This document shows, piece by piece, positions 1 to 11,175 of a DNA stretch of 64,000 bases. The notes beneath the pieces are model-generated. The model had not been told where the DNA came from. It saw only the letters and a program-made list of their open reading frames with translations, and made no database searches. The position numbers were made by a program, and so were the translations under genes. Numbering within the stretch: the stretch's first letter is position 1; each line of letters begins with the position of its first letter. The DNA lies in assembly GCA_023614405.1 (NCBI GenBank), contig CM042697.1, positions 466,222,744 to 466,286,743 of the forward strand, in the 5' to 3' direction. Source of the stretch: Avena insularis. Lineage: Eukaryota > Streptophyta > Magnoliopsida > Poales > Poaceae.

Positions 1-559
1 AAACTTCGACAGAAGGCCTGCAAGGGTCGTCGGCACGGCATCCAAAGGAAACATGACGTGCAGCACCAAGGAAAGTGATGTCTGCACCTGGCGGAGCACC
101 CGCGAAACTTGATAAACACGATCCTGCACCGTCGCCAGAACCATGGCGCGATTAGAAGAAGCCGCCGGCCTCCATGTCCTGTTGAGTCAAGCAATTGACC
201 CGAACAGCGACATGCTCTTTTTCTTCCCTCGGAGCAAGATTCGCACCTGCAACAATCGCACAAAACAAGAATAAGGCCAGCAGGCTCATCCGAAGAACTG
301 AGCTACATCTCGAAACAAGGATCAACTTACATTGCAGCTGCTCGGACAGCCGACCCAGCTCCGCCATCAAGTACTCCTCTCTGGCTGCACCATGATCCGC
401 CTTGGACTTCCAAACGTCGGCGCGACCACGTAACCCGAGCAATTCCCTCTCCAAACTGCGCACGCGATCTCGAAGGAAAGCGAGCCGCGAGGAATCATCC
501 AACGATGGTCGCAAGGGCTTTGCGGATGAAGTGTCAACTGGGTCATCACCCGAAGGAAC
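1..559 (-). pseudogene. Second antisense additional ORF of the Tat-like element, partial
   Basis: On the minus strand a likely exon runs from 559 (after a TATAG acceptor) to 331, is followed by a GTAAGT donor, and resumes at 246 after a TTGCAG acceptor. The product starts with a charged, coiled-coil-like stretch rich in Arg, Glu and Leu. It reaches a stop at 152-154, but another minus frame stays open from about position 165 to the window edge and continues in the style of the family (an alternating VLRQVQ...LFP-like segment). This suggests one frameshift near 160-175. The C-terminal part resembles the end of the gene at 723-3510 (helix, FP, helix), so it could be a related second gene or a duplicated C-terminus. 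The function is unknown and the gene continues left of the window. Confidence 0.5.
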
Positions 560-722
560 CTATAGCAGCAGAAAAAAGAAGGCACATAGACATTCAGCCA
601 AGGATAGAGCACAACTCGGAGGAATTCATTAAATATATAAGGCCACTACGTGGCACAAGGACGGTACTCCTCAAGATATTTACAACAAAAGTAGACTACA
701 CACTACCCTACGTCTACTATGC

Positions 723-3510
723 CTAAGATGCAGGACACTGAGTCGCCTTGGAGCCAGACTGCCTAGCTTTGGACTCGCCCTGCTGCCGCAGTGCGTACTC
801 AGACAGCAAGTCAATGAGCTTGGGCCCATATTGTCTGCAGCGAGCGGAGTAGGCAGCGAAGGCTACCTCGGATCCATCCGCAGTCGTCGGCATCCGAGAA
901 GTGATCTGGGGCAAGTCCAGCTCCGCTCCAGCCGCCAAGGCCATCGCCAGCCCGACGGACGCGCCGATGCCCTTCTGCTTGCGCTTGTACGCCGCAGGCG
1001 CTTCGGCTGACAGAGCCTCTGCCAGAGCATCCACATCATCAAGGGCTGCGCCCTTCGGGAAAAGCTCCTGGTAGAAGCGACCAAGGACCTCTTTCGCCTT
1101 GGCAAGGGAGTTGACGACGGTGCCGCAGCGGTCTTCGACCGCCACAGTGGCATCATCTAGAGCACTCCCGTGCTCCAAGGCACCGCGGTCGAACTCGATG
1201 CCTGCGGCATCTGAGACGAAAACGAAGAAAAGCATGAAGAAAGGCAGCATAGAAGAAGACCCGTAGAAAAAGAAACAAGTACAAAAACTAGCACTCACCC
1301 GAAATGGCCTTGGCAGCAGCCATGAGCTTCGCCGCCACCCCTCTTTCACGAGCAGCCGCAACGGTGGCCAGCTGCTCCTCACGATCTGCGGCCTCCTGCT
1401 GCAGACGCTCCTTCGCTTCGGCTGCCTTCGTCAGCTCTAGCTCAAGGCGCTCTTTCGCACCGACGGCGGCTTCGGCTTTCTGCTCCGATTGACCAAGGCT
1501 CTTTTTAAGAGCGTCGACCTCACGGAGAGAGTCGTTATGCTCCTCTGCATTTAAGACAAGCAAGTGTCAAAGAACAGGACCAGGATAAACAAGAGAGGTA
1601 TTAAAAGGCAGACAAATACCTTGGAGCTGCCGAAGTTTCGCCTCCAGTGCCAGGCGCTCCCCCACCAGCCGCTTGGCCTCCTGTACAAAAGGCTGCAGAA
1701 AAAGGAAATAGCAGTAAGAAAAGGACTTGGGGGCTACGCCCAACACAAAGGAGTAAAAACAACATCAGCACACGAAGACACTCGGGGGCTTCCCCCGTGA
1801 CATGAAGCAGAAAACTTACATGCTCCGGCACCCCAAGCCCTTCAGGAAATTCTGAGGCGCAACCACCAGCACCTCCCGCACAGGAGGATCTGGAGCAGCG
1901 CCACCCGAAGTCGCCACCGTCTGAGGAGGAGGCGACGCAATGTTCGACTCCCCCATCATCTCCCGCGCACCATCAATAGAGTCGTGGGAGGATTGCCTGC
2001 ATACGAACCAATCAACACAGGTGCAAAAATCATGAAGGAAAAAGGACAATAGTACAACAAGAAAACTTACGAGCCCAATGCGCTCAGGTCGAAGATAGGA
2101 GAAGCCCTTCGGGCCCTCTTCTCCTCTTTCTTCTCTTCCTTCTTCTCCTTCTTCTTTTCTTCCTTCTTCCGCTTTGCTGGCGGGTGCGGCGCAACAGCCC
2201 GCACAGGAATGGCAGGAAGGGGAGAGGAAGAACCTCCATGACCATCACTATGGCGTTCAAGGCCCAGAGGGTTTCTCGGAGTCGGAGGAGTCGATGCATC
2301 CGAAGACTCGCTGGAGCTCCGTGAACGCTTGCGCGTATGGTCCTCACTCGACTCGTCGGCATCCTCCGCCGGAGATCGCGCCGACGGTAGCTCGGACACG
2401 GACTCAACCACTTCATTATCCGGGGCATTCGGATACTTTTCGGGCAATGGTGGCACCATGCCCGGTACTTTGAAGCTCTGCAAAAATATAAGGAACTTTG
2501 TTAGCAAACAAAGGAACTAAAAACACAGACAAAAGCATCAAGGCGTACAAATCTACACTGCAGACGGCCAATGCCAAGAAAATGGAGGAGTTAGTGACTT
2601 CGAATTTCTTCTCCGGCCTTGAACTTCAGCAGCGCGCGAAGAGCCCTGTCAAGATCCCCCTCGGACATTTTCTCAGCCGAAACCCTCGTCGGATCACGGC
2701 GCCCAGAATAAAGAAACATCGGAAGCGCCCTCGCTTGGAGAGGCTGCACCCGATGCTCAAGAAAAGTCCGGATGATGTCCACGCTATTCACCTCTTTCTC
2801 CGGAATCAGCTGGAGATCCTCCACCCGACGGTAAAGGGCCTCTATCTCCTCCACCTCACCGTCCAAGATTTGGTTTTTCCAAGACCTTTTTCGCTCAATC
2901 ATCTGGGAGGGGTCAAAAGGAACAAGACCAAAATCTTGCCCGGGCACTACGGAGTCACGGATATAAAACCATCGCCTCCGCCAGTAATGGACAGATTCGG
3001 ACATGGAAAAGGAAAATAATTGCAGATTGGGACTGAGGGAGATGATGAAACCCCCAATGTGATACTCACCATCCGAACCAGATTGCCTATTCACGGAATA
3101 AAGCTTCCGGAAGAGGCCAAAGTGTGGCTCAATGCCAAGCCAACACTCGCAAAATGTGATAAAGCACGCAACATGGAGAAGAGAATTGGGAGACAGATGA
3201 TGAAGCTGAATCCCATAAAAGAAGAGCAGTCCATGGAGGAAGTCGTGGACCGGAAAAGAAAACCCGCGCACAACGAAGGCAAGAAACATAACCCGGTACC
3301 CAGATGGGGGACGGGGTATTACCTCATTGCCGGGGAGTTTGACGGCCTCCCTATCCTGCGGGATGAGGCTCCGCTCGCGCAGCTTGCGGAGATCACTCTC
3401 CCGCGTCTCTGATCGCCTCCAGCCACCATCGGTGACGCGAGCAGCGGCGGTGCCCTTCTTGCCTCCGGCGGGCTGGTCCCAACCGTAGATGAAGACTTCT
3501 TTGTTTTCCC
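723..3510 (-). pseudogene. Antisense additional ORF with PF04195-type 'gypsy type transposon' domain, six exons, frameshifted
   Basis: Start at 3510 (MGKTKKSSS), stop TAG at 723-725. Probable exons are 3510-~2590, 2477-2071, 1996-1820, 1692-1620, 1544-1299 and 1210-723. Several junctions are textbook (donor GTAAGT after 2071 and 1820, acceptors TTTGCAG, TATGCAG, CTGCAG). Exon 1 encodes the family core: FFYGIQLHHLSPN, then CFITFCECWLGI, then YWRRRWFYIRD. Exon 2 is Ser/Pro/Lys-rich with a polylysine-glutamate run. Exons 4-5 form a coiled coil (AKERLELELTKAAEAKE), and exon 6 is a helical C-terminus. A frameshift near 3480 separates the start from the domain. Known: such ORFs are encoded antisense in Tat elements, and their function is unsettled despite Pfam's 'transposase' label. 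Exon borders were read by eye. A separate gene is unlikely because the ORF sits inside the element. Confidence 0.72.
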
Positions 3511-4007
3511 CATTGCGCTACGGCGGTGGTGGCGATGACAACGCAAAAAGAACAAAGACAATGTGGAAGGAAATCTCAGCGCGCAGCAAGAATTGCTCAA
3601 AGAACAAGGAGGCAGTGAACACAAGAACTGGTGCGGTGAAAACAAACCACGATTTCACCCAAGGATTATAACAGCGAAGACGACGCACGACAGCCGTCCA
3701 TCGGGAAGACCTAACGCCAACGGTAGATCTGGCCGTACACGTGTCAGTATCACAGCGAACCGTCGTTACCACGCCGTCCACTACGTGCGGAAATCGAGGA
3801 GACGCCGTAATTATCTCCACGCCGCGCATGACCGGTCAATTCAAAGTCAGCAAGTGAGACCCACGCTTCGTCCAGTCAAGTCATCTCTGGCGTAGCAGAC
3901 GCTTGAGGTCATCAATCGCCAGCACTGACGTCATCAAAAGCTATACTAGCACCAACTTCGGCTACACAGCTAAGAGTACTCACTCGAATCTTTGATTCGA
4001 TTAAATA

Positions 4008-4818
4008 CTCGGGGGCTACTCCTATCAGGAGCGCTGGCCGCGCACCCGACAAACAAATGAGGACAAATTACTTCTCTGAGTCCTACGTCGAGTCTACAAC
4101 TCCACTATGGACTCGGGGACTACTCCCATAGGGAGGATGGATTTAAGCATCCGAAAATTTTCGAGTCCTGCGGACTTAACGACTGAAACAAGGCTTGAAC
4201 TAAAGTCTCCGTTCGAGTCTACGACTCGAACAGACACTTGGGGGCTACTCCCATAGGGAGCGCTGGTCGCGCACCCTATAAAATCTTCGACTGCGATCTT
4301 CCGGATCAGCACGCAATTTTTTTTTGGCAACTTTGTCCCAACAAAACGGCCGAGTGAGCGACAATATCCTAGGCCACCCGAAGCACCTCCATGGTGATAA
4401 ATGTTCGGATGCTGCGTCTGCGACGCAAAGATAAGACCTACAGATATCATCTGGTGGCCTGGCAACGCACCTAACTGCGCTCTGCTAGTATGCATCCGTA
4501 CCAGCAGGTATGATGAAAAATCCCGACGGACGCGTTGGGTACACCAATTAAAATCACTGGAATTCCACTCCTGTAAGTCCTCCGCAGCCTGAGTCGAATT
4601 ACGCCAGCATATGTTCCAGGTCCGGGTTGAGGGACTCGAACCTGAAGAAGATCGTGTCGTTTCGTCCTAAGACAGTTAACTGACCCCGATCCGTTGGGTG
4701 AGTCAGGCACACGCATCAACAATCCCTACACACATATACTATTAATATATAGTTGCACCCGAAGGATGGAAGAGTCCTCAGCCGAATCTACGATTCGACT
4801 GATCACTCGGGGGCTACT
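4008..4818 (+). repeat. Repeated polypurine-tract-like motifs ahead of the 3' LTR
   Basis: The motif CTCGGGGGCTACT or a close variant appears at 4008-4020, 4112-4124, 4237-4250 and 4806-4818. Only the last abuts the LTR and is the plausible plus-strand primer. The first three are followed by a shared block (CCCATAGGGAG with GCGCTGGTCGCGCACCC). Related motifs also occur near 1727 and 1780, within the antisense gene. The array is noncoding. Confidence 0.7.
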
Positions 4819-5316
4819 GATATGGTTATACCCTACGGGTACGTGACTTCAGCATACCTGGTCCAGCCCAAGGAAGGCCCACAGCAGATATACATTGGCC
4901 CATGAATATTTTCGGGTGGCCAAGGCCCATGACGCCTTCGGATCCTTGGAGAGCAAGACTAGCGAAGATAGGAAATTCAAAGGGGTAAAATCCTAGAACT
5001 TGTAACCGACTAGGACTATGCTCGGGACCTGCCTAAGTCTATATAAAGGCCAGGAGGGCACGTCCTAGAGCAATCGACTCATACCCTCGCACACGCATCC
5101 ACGCCAGATCGAATCTGCGCACCCTATAACCTTCGGTTCCGCCGTAATCAAGAGCAGACAAGCAGGAGTAGGGTTTTCCCTCCGGGGGCCTGAACCTGGG
5201 TAAATCTCGTGTCCCCTGGTTGCTTGTCTGTTAACCGTGCCACGATCTCCAGCATCCCCATCTTCTCCAAAACCCAAGTCCATAACAATGGGCATTGACG
5301 AGATTAAACCTCGTCA
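4818..5316 (+). repeat. 3' LTR of the Tat-like gypsy element (499 bp)
   Basis: Begins TGATATGG after the purine tract and ends CCTCGTCA. The limits are supported by a second copy at 58089-58585, which shares sequence up to the same two points and diverges outside them. It contains a promoter-like TATATAAAGG near 5040. The 5-bp duplication cannot be checked because the 5' LTR is outside the window. Confidence 0.8.
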
Positions 5317-5575
5317 CTTGGACCCACTGGAGATATTGTGTGACAACACTGGCGCCATAGCACTGGCTAAGGAACCAAGATATCATCCAAAGACCAAGCA
5401 TATGAACCGCAAGTTTCATATAATTCGAGATTATATAACAGATGGAGATCTGAAGATTAGCAAAGTACATACGGATCTGAATGTCGCAGATCCGTTGACT
5501 AAACATCTTCCACGAGCAAAACATGATCAGCACCTTAGTGCCATGGGTGTTAGATTTTTGCCAGATGTAAACTAG
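5317..5575 (+). pseudogene. Copia RNase H C-terminal fragment
   Basis: An open frame ending in TAG at 5573-5575 encodes the last ~86 residues of a copia polyprotein. Landmarks are LCDNTGAIALAKEP, the KTKHMNRKFHIIRDY helix and the family-typical HTDLNVADPLTKHLP near the end. The catalytic N-terminal part of RNase H and the reverse transcriptase are missing on the left, where the gypsy LTR begins, so this fragment cannot be functional. A similar C-terminus is found in the complete copia element on the minus strand at 22579-22720. Confidence 0.88.
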
Positions 5576-5603
5576 ATTATTGACTCTAGTGCAAGTGGGA
5601 GAC

Positions 5604-7245
5604 TGTTGGAATTATGCCCTAGAGGCAATAATAAAGATGTTATTATTATAATTCTTGTTCATGATAAAGTTTATATTCCATGCTAGAATTGTATTAAGCG
5701 GAAACTTTGATACTTGTGTGGTTTATGAACAACGTCGTGTCCCTAGTACGCCTCTATGGACTAGCTCATTGATTAATGATGGTTAAGGTTTCTTAACCAT
5801 AGACATGAGTTGTCGATTAATAATGAGATCATATCATTGGGAGAATGATATGATGGACATACCCAAATCAAGCAGAGCAATTAGATCGTGTCATCGTGTT
5901 CATCTTTGCGAAGCTTTTTCTTATGTCAAATATTGTATTCCTTAGACCATGAGATAATGCAACTCCCTGGTATCGGAAGAAAGCTTTGAGTTCATCAAAC
6001 GTCATCCTATGAGAGGGTGATCATAAAGGTGTCTCTCGGGTGATCGGAAAGTATCTGTTGGGTTGTATGTATCGAGATGGGATTTATCCCTCCCAAGTCG
6101 GAGATATATGCTTCGGGCCCACTCGGTAATCGATATCAACACCGCTTGCAAGCACGTGGTTAAGGAGTTAATCACAAAGTGATATCGGATTACGGAACGA
6201 GTAAAGTACTTGCTGTGAACGAGATTGAACTAGGTATACCGATACCAACGATCGAATCTCGGGCAAGTAAAATATCGCGTGACGAAGGGAATATATATGG
6301 GATTAATTGAATCCTGGCATCATGGTTCATCTGATATGATCATCGATGAGTATGTGGGAGTCAATATGGGTTTCCAGACCCCGCTGTTGATTATTGATAG
6401 AAGATCATGTCTGCATATTCTCGAACCCGTAGGGTCACACACTTAACGTGTCTCGACGCTAGGATAGAATGGATAATTGGTTTATGAGTTTTTGTTCGGA
6501 GTCTCGGATGAGATCCAGGACATCACGAGAGGTTCCAGAATTGTTTCGGATTGTTCGGTATTGTACCAGAAGCTTCTAGAATCTTCCAGAGTGGGACCAA
6601 CGTGGGCCTACGAGGGAGTTCCCTGGCCGCATTGGGCTAGGGGCACAAGTCCCCATAGGCCCAGCCGGCCAAACCCTAGGGAAACCCTAGGGAAACCTTC
6701 TAGAAGGAGGGGAAAATTTGCCCCCACTCCAACCCTTGGGGCCGCCGCCCTAGGGCTTGGAGGAGGGGCCAAGGGGGCCGGCTAGCCCCCTATATATAGA
6801 GGGAAGGGGCACAGCCCTCCTCCCCCACTCCTGCAACCCTAGCCGCCATACTGCTGCCCTCCAGATCTCTCTCTCTCCCGACTGCGCGTAGGCGAAGCCC
6901 TGCCGCAGAAACTCTCCACCTTTGCACCACGTCGTCGTGTTGTAGATCCAATCTATCTCTCCACCCCACTTGCTGGACCGAGGAAGGAAGAGACGTCGAG
7001 GTGCCGTACGTGTGCATCTCTCGGAGGCATCGCCACTTGCGGTGTTGGATCGGATCGGATCGCGAGGAGGAGAAGCTAGTACGACTACATCAACCACGTT
7101 CTGTTGAACATTCCGCTATGGGAATCTTCAAGGGTATGAAGATATCATCTATTCCCCCTCGTTGTTTGCGTCTCCTAGATTAGATCTTGGCTTTCCCGTT
7201 CGCATCCGTAGAAATTTTTGATTTACTATGCCGCGAAACCCTTCA
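5604..7245 (+). repeat. Copia 3' LTR (1642 bp), BARE/Angela-like
   Basis: Starts TGTTGGAATTATGCCCTAGA just after the purine tract and ends ...GCCGCGAAACCCTTCA, close to the ends of the copia LTRs at 20621 and 27723. The GC-rich 3' half after about 6600 is typical of the U3/R part of this LTR type. ORFs inside it are by-products. Confidence 0.85.
6791..6798 (+). promoter_or_regulatory. LTR promoter TATA box
   Basis: TATATATA followed by AGAGGGAAGGGG, in the GC-rich part of the copia LTR, at the position where BARE-like LTRs have their promoter. Assigned by position and motif only. Confidence 0.5.
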
Positions 7246-8090
7246 GTTCGGGAGCTTGTGCTTCCAGGTGGGGCAGACCGGCACCCTTCGCCTCCTAGAG
7301 CGGGTGCCACTCCCATCAATTAGGCCCTCTTCGTGGGTTCCTCCCATCGACGCCCTACGTACGTCAACACTGACGGACAACTCGGATGTCAGCGGCAGCT
7401 GCAACTCCGATCTGTGTGATCCCCCTTCGGATGAAGGAACCTACGGTTCCGGATATGAGAGCTGCAGTAGCAGCGACCCACTCCGTGAGCGCTATATGTG
7501 CGCCGTAATCCATGGGGGCGACGTCAACAACGGAACAGATCCACCATTGGGCTCGACTCCCAACCCCCCTCCCAACCCTCAGGTTGAGAACGAGGGAAAC
7601 AGGGTGAACCCGCCTAACAGGGCGGCTAGAGTCACTGTAGGCGGCAATCGCGCCCACAACCAGATCAACCTCAATAAGGAAGGCTGGGAGATCGCACGCG
7701 GAGCCATGCGAGGCAATCACATCCTACCTGTGGATGCCTCCCGTGACTTGTTGATGGCCTATCACTGGCTCCTGATCGATGAGCATAATCGACAGTTCCA
7801 GCTATAGGACGACCTCGAAAAGCGCAAGCGAGCAGCCGTCGAATCAAGCATGCGGCGAGTTTTGCTCTCCGCTGGCGGCTCCTCTACACACTAGAACAAC
7901 GCCAACAAATACCGCTCTCGCCTGGAGCGCATGAACCCTGCCGCACGGTGCGAGGTCACCAAGGCACTCGACTCGTCCTTCATGACGATGGACTCGCAAG
8001 GCAATATCATGCCGAAAACGCCTCAGGCCGCAATCATGGAGGCCACCACCTATCTCGCGTCCAACCCGCCACCAGATGAAGAGAGCGGAG
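7246..8090 (+). pseudogene. Gypsy gag N-terminal fragment with two nonsense codons
   Basis: One reading frame runs from the copia LTR boundary to about 8090, broken by TAG at 7805-7807 and another TAG near 7892. The product is acidic and Ser/Pro-rich at first (DLCDPPSDEGTYGSGYES), then has a charged helical segment, and ends with a stretch of the type EATTYLASNPPP. This layout resembles the N-terminus of grass gypsy gag or pre-gag proteins. After about 8090 the sequence becomes Gly/Arg-rich and unlike the family, so the element is probably truncated there. The fragment is older than the copia insertion on its left. The assignment rests on composition and short phrases, without a diagnostic domain. 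Confidence 0.5.
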
Positions 8091-9310
8091 GAGGAGCGGC
8101 GGGAGGTGGTACGGCCGGCCGGCGTTGCGAGGGAGAGCGGAGGCGGCCGGATACGGGTGGGAGATGAGTGACTGGATCAGGAAGAAGAGGATGGTCGATT
8201 GGGTATAACCTAGGGTCGGCGCCATTTGGAATGGTGCCGACATAGCGGTCACGTCAGCCCGACAGCTCACCCCAGTCGATAGCTCGGCGCCATCACCGAC
8301 ATGTGTTAGATCGGCGTCATGTGAAGTGGCGCCGACATGAGGGGTCAGATTCAAATTAGTTTCGTCCGGGGGCAGAGTTGGTTGAACTTCGTCAGTTTGG
8401 TCAGATTTGTCAAAAAATACCTTCAAATGTACTAATAAATTAAAATCTAGTATAACTTTTATTATAAAAATGGAAATTTAATTTTGTTTGCATATTTGAC
8501 ATCCTCGCGGCGTACTCTTCAAATAAAGTGTAATATTCAATATATATAATTATTTTAAACTTTTTTGTGACCTAAATCTATAAAGTTTTTTGTTAAATTA
8601 TCTTCAATCTGTAAAGTTCCAACACATAACACGTGTAGTTTTGTAGGCTGAATCTATAAAGTTCCAACATCTTATAGTTCCAACATCTTATATATGCAGT
8701 CCTATGATAAATGGTGGAATAAATTTCTGTTTTTAGGTCGGACATACGTAGGACTCATTGAATCAGATCCCAAACAGCATGAACGGCCAAGATAACTGTT
8801 CGGCTCCGAAACAGTTCGTATATCTTCGGTTCGCGGTGGATCGGGCTCTCCGTTCTGGCGCTGTGTTCGTCGGTGGGTGGGAGCCGGCGGCTTTGTGTGG
8901 GCGTGTGGCCTTTCCGTCGGACTCGGACGGCAACGTTGCCTGCGCGGACCGCGCGCCGACACGGCCCTCCTGTACTCCTCCTCCTGCATGGCGCCACGTA
9001 CGGTACGTCCGTCCTTGCGTGCGGTCGTACGAGTACGACAGGTGGCGCCGGAGCTAGCGGCCGTGCGCGCGCGTACGATTCATCTACAGCACCGTGCACC
9101 CAGCTAGCGATAGAGCCCTGAAAGGACGTCGCAACAGCACATGGGCCCTTGCCCCGGCCCGAGCCTGCATCCAAACATTTTTTTTTATCTCTCAAAGATG
9201 ATGGAAAGAGAGATCTCTGGATCTCCGGCGAGTCCTGCCACTGGCCTCGACGGTTTGCTACGCCCGACGATCTATCCATGCCCTCTGCTCTTCTCCGAGT
9301 TAATTACACA
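8091..9310. other. Intergenic stretch, no supported gene
   Basis: GC-rich to about 8350, with alternating TCGGCGCCA / TGGCGCCGA words (8216-8330), then AT-rich to 8760, then GC-rich to 9130. Overlapping ORFs of 60-175 codons on both strands in the GC-rich block show no recognisable domain and look like composition effects. Confidence 0.6.
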
Positions 9311-9313
9311 TTA

Positions 9314-9475
9314 CTTCCTTTCAAAATATAAGATGTTTTAGGTTTGTAAAGAAAATATATCTAGACTTATTTTAATCTGTAGATTCACTCCAAATCTGAT
9401 TGAACCTTATACTAAAAAAAGTCTAGATACATTTGTTTTATAAAACTGAAACATCTTATATTTTAAAACAGACTA
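9314..9475. mobile_element. Degraded Stowaway-like MITE
   Basis: The left arm CTTCCTTTCAAAATATAAGATGTTTT and the right arm AACATCTTATATTTTAAAAC are inverted and match the common grass Stowaway consensus in decayed form. A TA lies next to the left arm, and the right end is eroded. Noncoding. Confidence 0.7.
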
Positions 9476-10282
9476 ATTCAATATTTGGATACCCCAATCG
9501 ACGTGTACTGCATGCATGCGTGGCTGTCCGTATGCAATAACAGTCTGCCGTACGTGATGCCCCGATTTATCATCGTTTGTCGGGGTCCTTGTTCTTTGTC
9601 CTCGTGGATGCAATGCATGTGCGTGCAGATTGAGGGATCGCGGAAGAGAGACATGGCGCATGGTGAAAACAGGGCCAGTACAGGTGTGTCTGTCTGTACG
9701 GCATGTGCCACGTTAACTGAATCCGGACCAACTAATCGCTGCATCATGCATTTGATCATCATCAAGCCGTACGTGGTGAGACATAGGGCAAAAGTCAGTC
9801 ACGCGTAAAGCACTGCTGTCTGCCTGCAGACGAAAGAAACGTTCAATTAATTCATTCAAAACCTTGGATAAACGTGGTGCAATTGATGGTTTTGGCCAGC
9901 TGATGACATAGTGCACGTTGTGGCTGTGATCCCAGAGGATAGAGTACTGTATTGCAGTGGTATTAGTGTATGGGGTAAGGTGCCAAGTGGGATCTCACAT
10001 AAATTCCACCTCTAGTTTATTTTAAGAATTCTAGTGTAAAATTTTGGTCAAATTTTGTACTACAAAATTCTAAATAAACTAAAAATGGGATCTAGTAGAG
10101 TAGGCTGGTTCTCATGAAATTTTGTGCGTAACACAAACCAGATGTGCATACGCAATATGAATCCAGGTTCCTGCAGGGCTGGAAGCACCAAACACAAGAG
10201 AAAGCAAGGCATCCCCTGCACGCTTAAAGCTGCTGGCCTGATCAGATATCGCCAATTAACTGGGCTGCAAAAAGTATAGTTA
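9476..10282. other. Intergenic stretch, nothing recognised
   Basis: Mixed composition. Short ORFs on both strands lack any known domain. No transposon ends or gene signals were identified. Confidence 0.5.
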
Positions 10283-10530
10283 CTTCGTGTGTTTTTTTCG
10301 AAACACATTATAATCGTAGACGATCACAACAAGTACATGCACCCACCTATATGAACGCGCGCACACGCATCCTACTCCTATGATCGAGTACCTTCAAGAA
10401 ACTGAGCTGACGGATTGGGTCTTAAAATTGACGAAGTCACCACGAGGCTCGCTGTCGACGGGAACACGTGTATAGAGGGTACAAGCATCCTACTAGCCAT
10501 CCAACCATATGTTGATTTGCTTGTTAGTTC
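10283..10530. repeat. Unclassified short interspersed grass repeat
   Basis: Contains phrases I recall from a very common Triticeae repeat: a T-run followed by CGAAACA, then GCACCCACCTATATGAACGC, GACGAAGTCACCACGAG, GTCGACGGGAAC and, at the right end, CCATCCAACCATATGTTGA. The copy appears internally deleted. The class (SINE-like or MITE) is not certain. Confidence 0.4.
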
Positions 10531-11074
10531 GTGTTTTGTGAATGCGACATTCTAGCTTCCGTAAGCATCTCTTGAACAATCACATCCAACTTGTCCTTTT
10601 CGTCAATATATGTTACTACTACATGGATATCTCAATGCACAAGACCAGAATTTGCTACTACCTCCTTTTTCGTAAGTTAAGATATAGCTCGCTGATGTAC
10701 TAGTACCTCTTTTCGTTACTTAAGGTAGCTAGTGCCCTGCTTTTAGAATAAGTCATTTTCCTGGCCGATGAGATCGATGGTACTGTTCAGTTGAAAAGCA
10801 GTCATTTTCCTAGTTTTTGTTTTCAGCACAGTCAGTTTCCTGGCTAATGATCGATACATCAGTCATGATCGTGCAAGAAAACGTCGTGCTCGCAGGAGAT
10901 ACAGACTGTTCTTGGAATCAAGAGCAGAGCCAATCCATGATTCGCACGGAGCGCAGCCATCATGAATAGCATTATGCGGTTTAGCTAGACTCCACGGTCG
11001 GCACGGCTCCAGATTTATTAGCGGAGATTTGCTCCGCACATGCCCGTATCTCTCTCAGCTGCTCATATATATAT
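10531..11074. other. Intergenic stretch, nothing recognised
   Basis: No supported gene. Two partly similar blocks, near 10660 (ACCTCCTTTTTCGTAAGTTAAG) and 10706 (ACCTCTTTTCGTTACTTAAG), lie in direct orientation and may be MITE debris. Confidence 0.4.
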
Positions 11075-11175
11075 ATGAAAGTAATTAACGGTGGAAAGAT
11101 TTTATACTACAGGTATAAAATCAAGTATAAAATCTCTCCACATTACTTTTATATAAGTATATAAAAGTAATTAAC
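11075..11175. repeat. Imperfect foldback (MITE-like)
   Basis: A left arm with AAAGTAATTAACGGTGG and AGATTTTATACT pairs with a right arm containing AGTATAAAATCTCTCCAC and ATTACTTTTATAT. This could form a hairpin of roughly 35-40 bp. The loop is short and target duplications are unclear. Confidence 0.5.

Larger units (their letters stand above)
1..5316 (+). mobile_element. Tat-like Ty3/gypsy LTR retrotransposon, 3' portion
   Basis: The right boundary is a purine-rich tract (CTCGGGGGCTAC) directly followed by an LTR beginning TGATATGG, which places the element on the plus strand and cut by the left window edge. The genes inside it lie on the opposite strand and contain introns. Known biology: the Tat lineage (Grande, RIRE2, Retand) carries additional, sometimes antisense, ORFs between pol and the 3' LTR. 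The antisense genes here fit that layout. No gag-pol of this element is in view, so the lineage is inferred from the antisense ORF and not from reverse transcriptase. The element lies in a copia element that resumes at 5317. Confidence 0.7.
5317..7245 (+). mobile_element. BARE/Angela-like Ty1/copia retrotransposon, 3' end only
   Basis: Consists of the last part of pol (RNase H, 5317-5575), a short spacer, the purine tract GCAAGTGGGAGAC and a complete-looking LTR. The 5' part is absent because the Tat-like element occupies the left flank. The LTR start TGTTGGAATTATGCCC and its course match my memory of Triticeae BARE/Angela/WIS LTRs. Its right flank is gypsy gag sequence, so this copia inserted into an older gypsy element. 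Confidence 0.85.

Noticed and set aside
4610..4720. Possible minus-strand tRNA, because of GGTTCGAGTCCCTCAACC
   Set aside because: Only the T-loop-like phrase fits. The stem around it pairs at two positions only, and no acceptor, D or anticodon arm could be found.
8755..9341. Overlapping ORFs of 60-174 codons on both strands
   Set aside because: GC-rich sequence with open frames on both strands, no domain, no consistent start, and Arg/Pro/Thr-rich products typical of noise.
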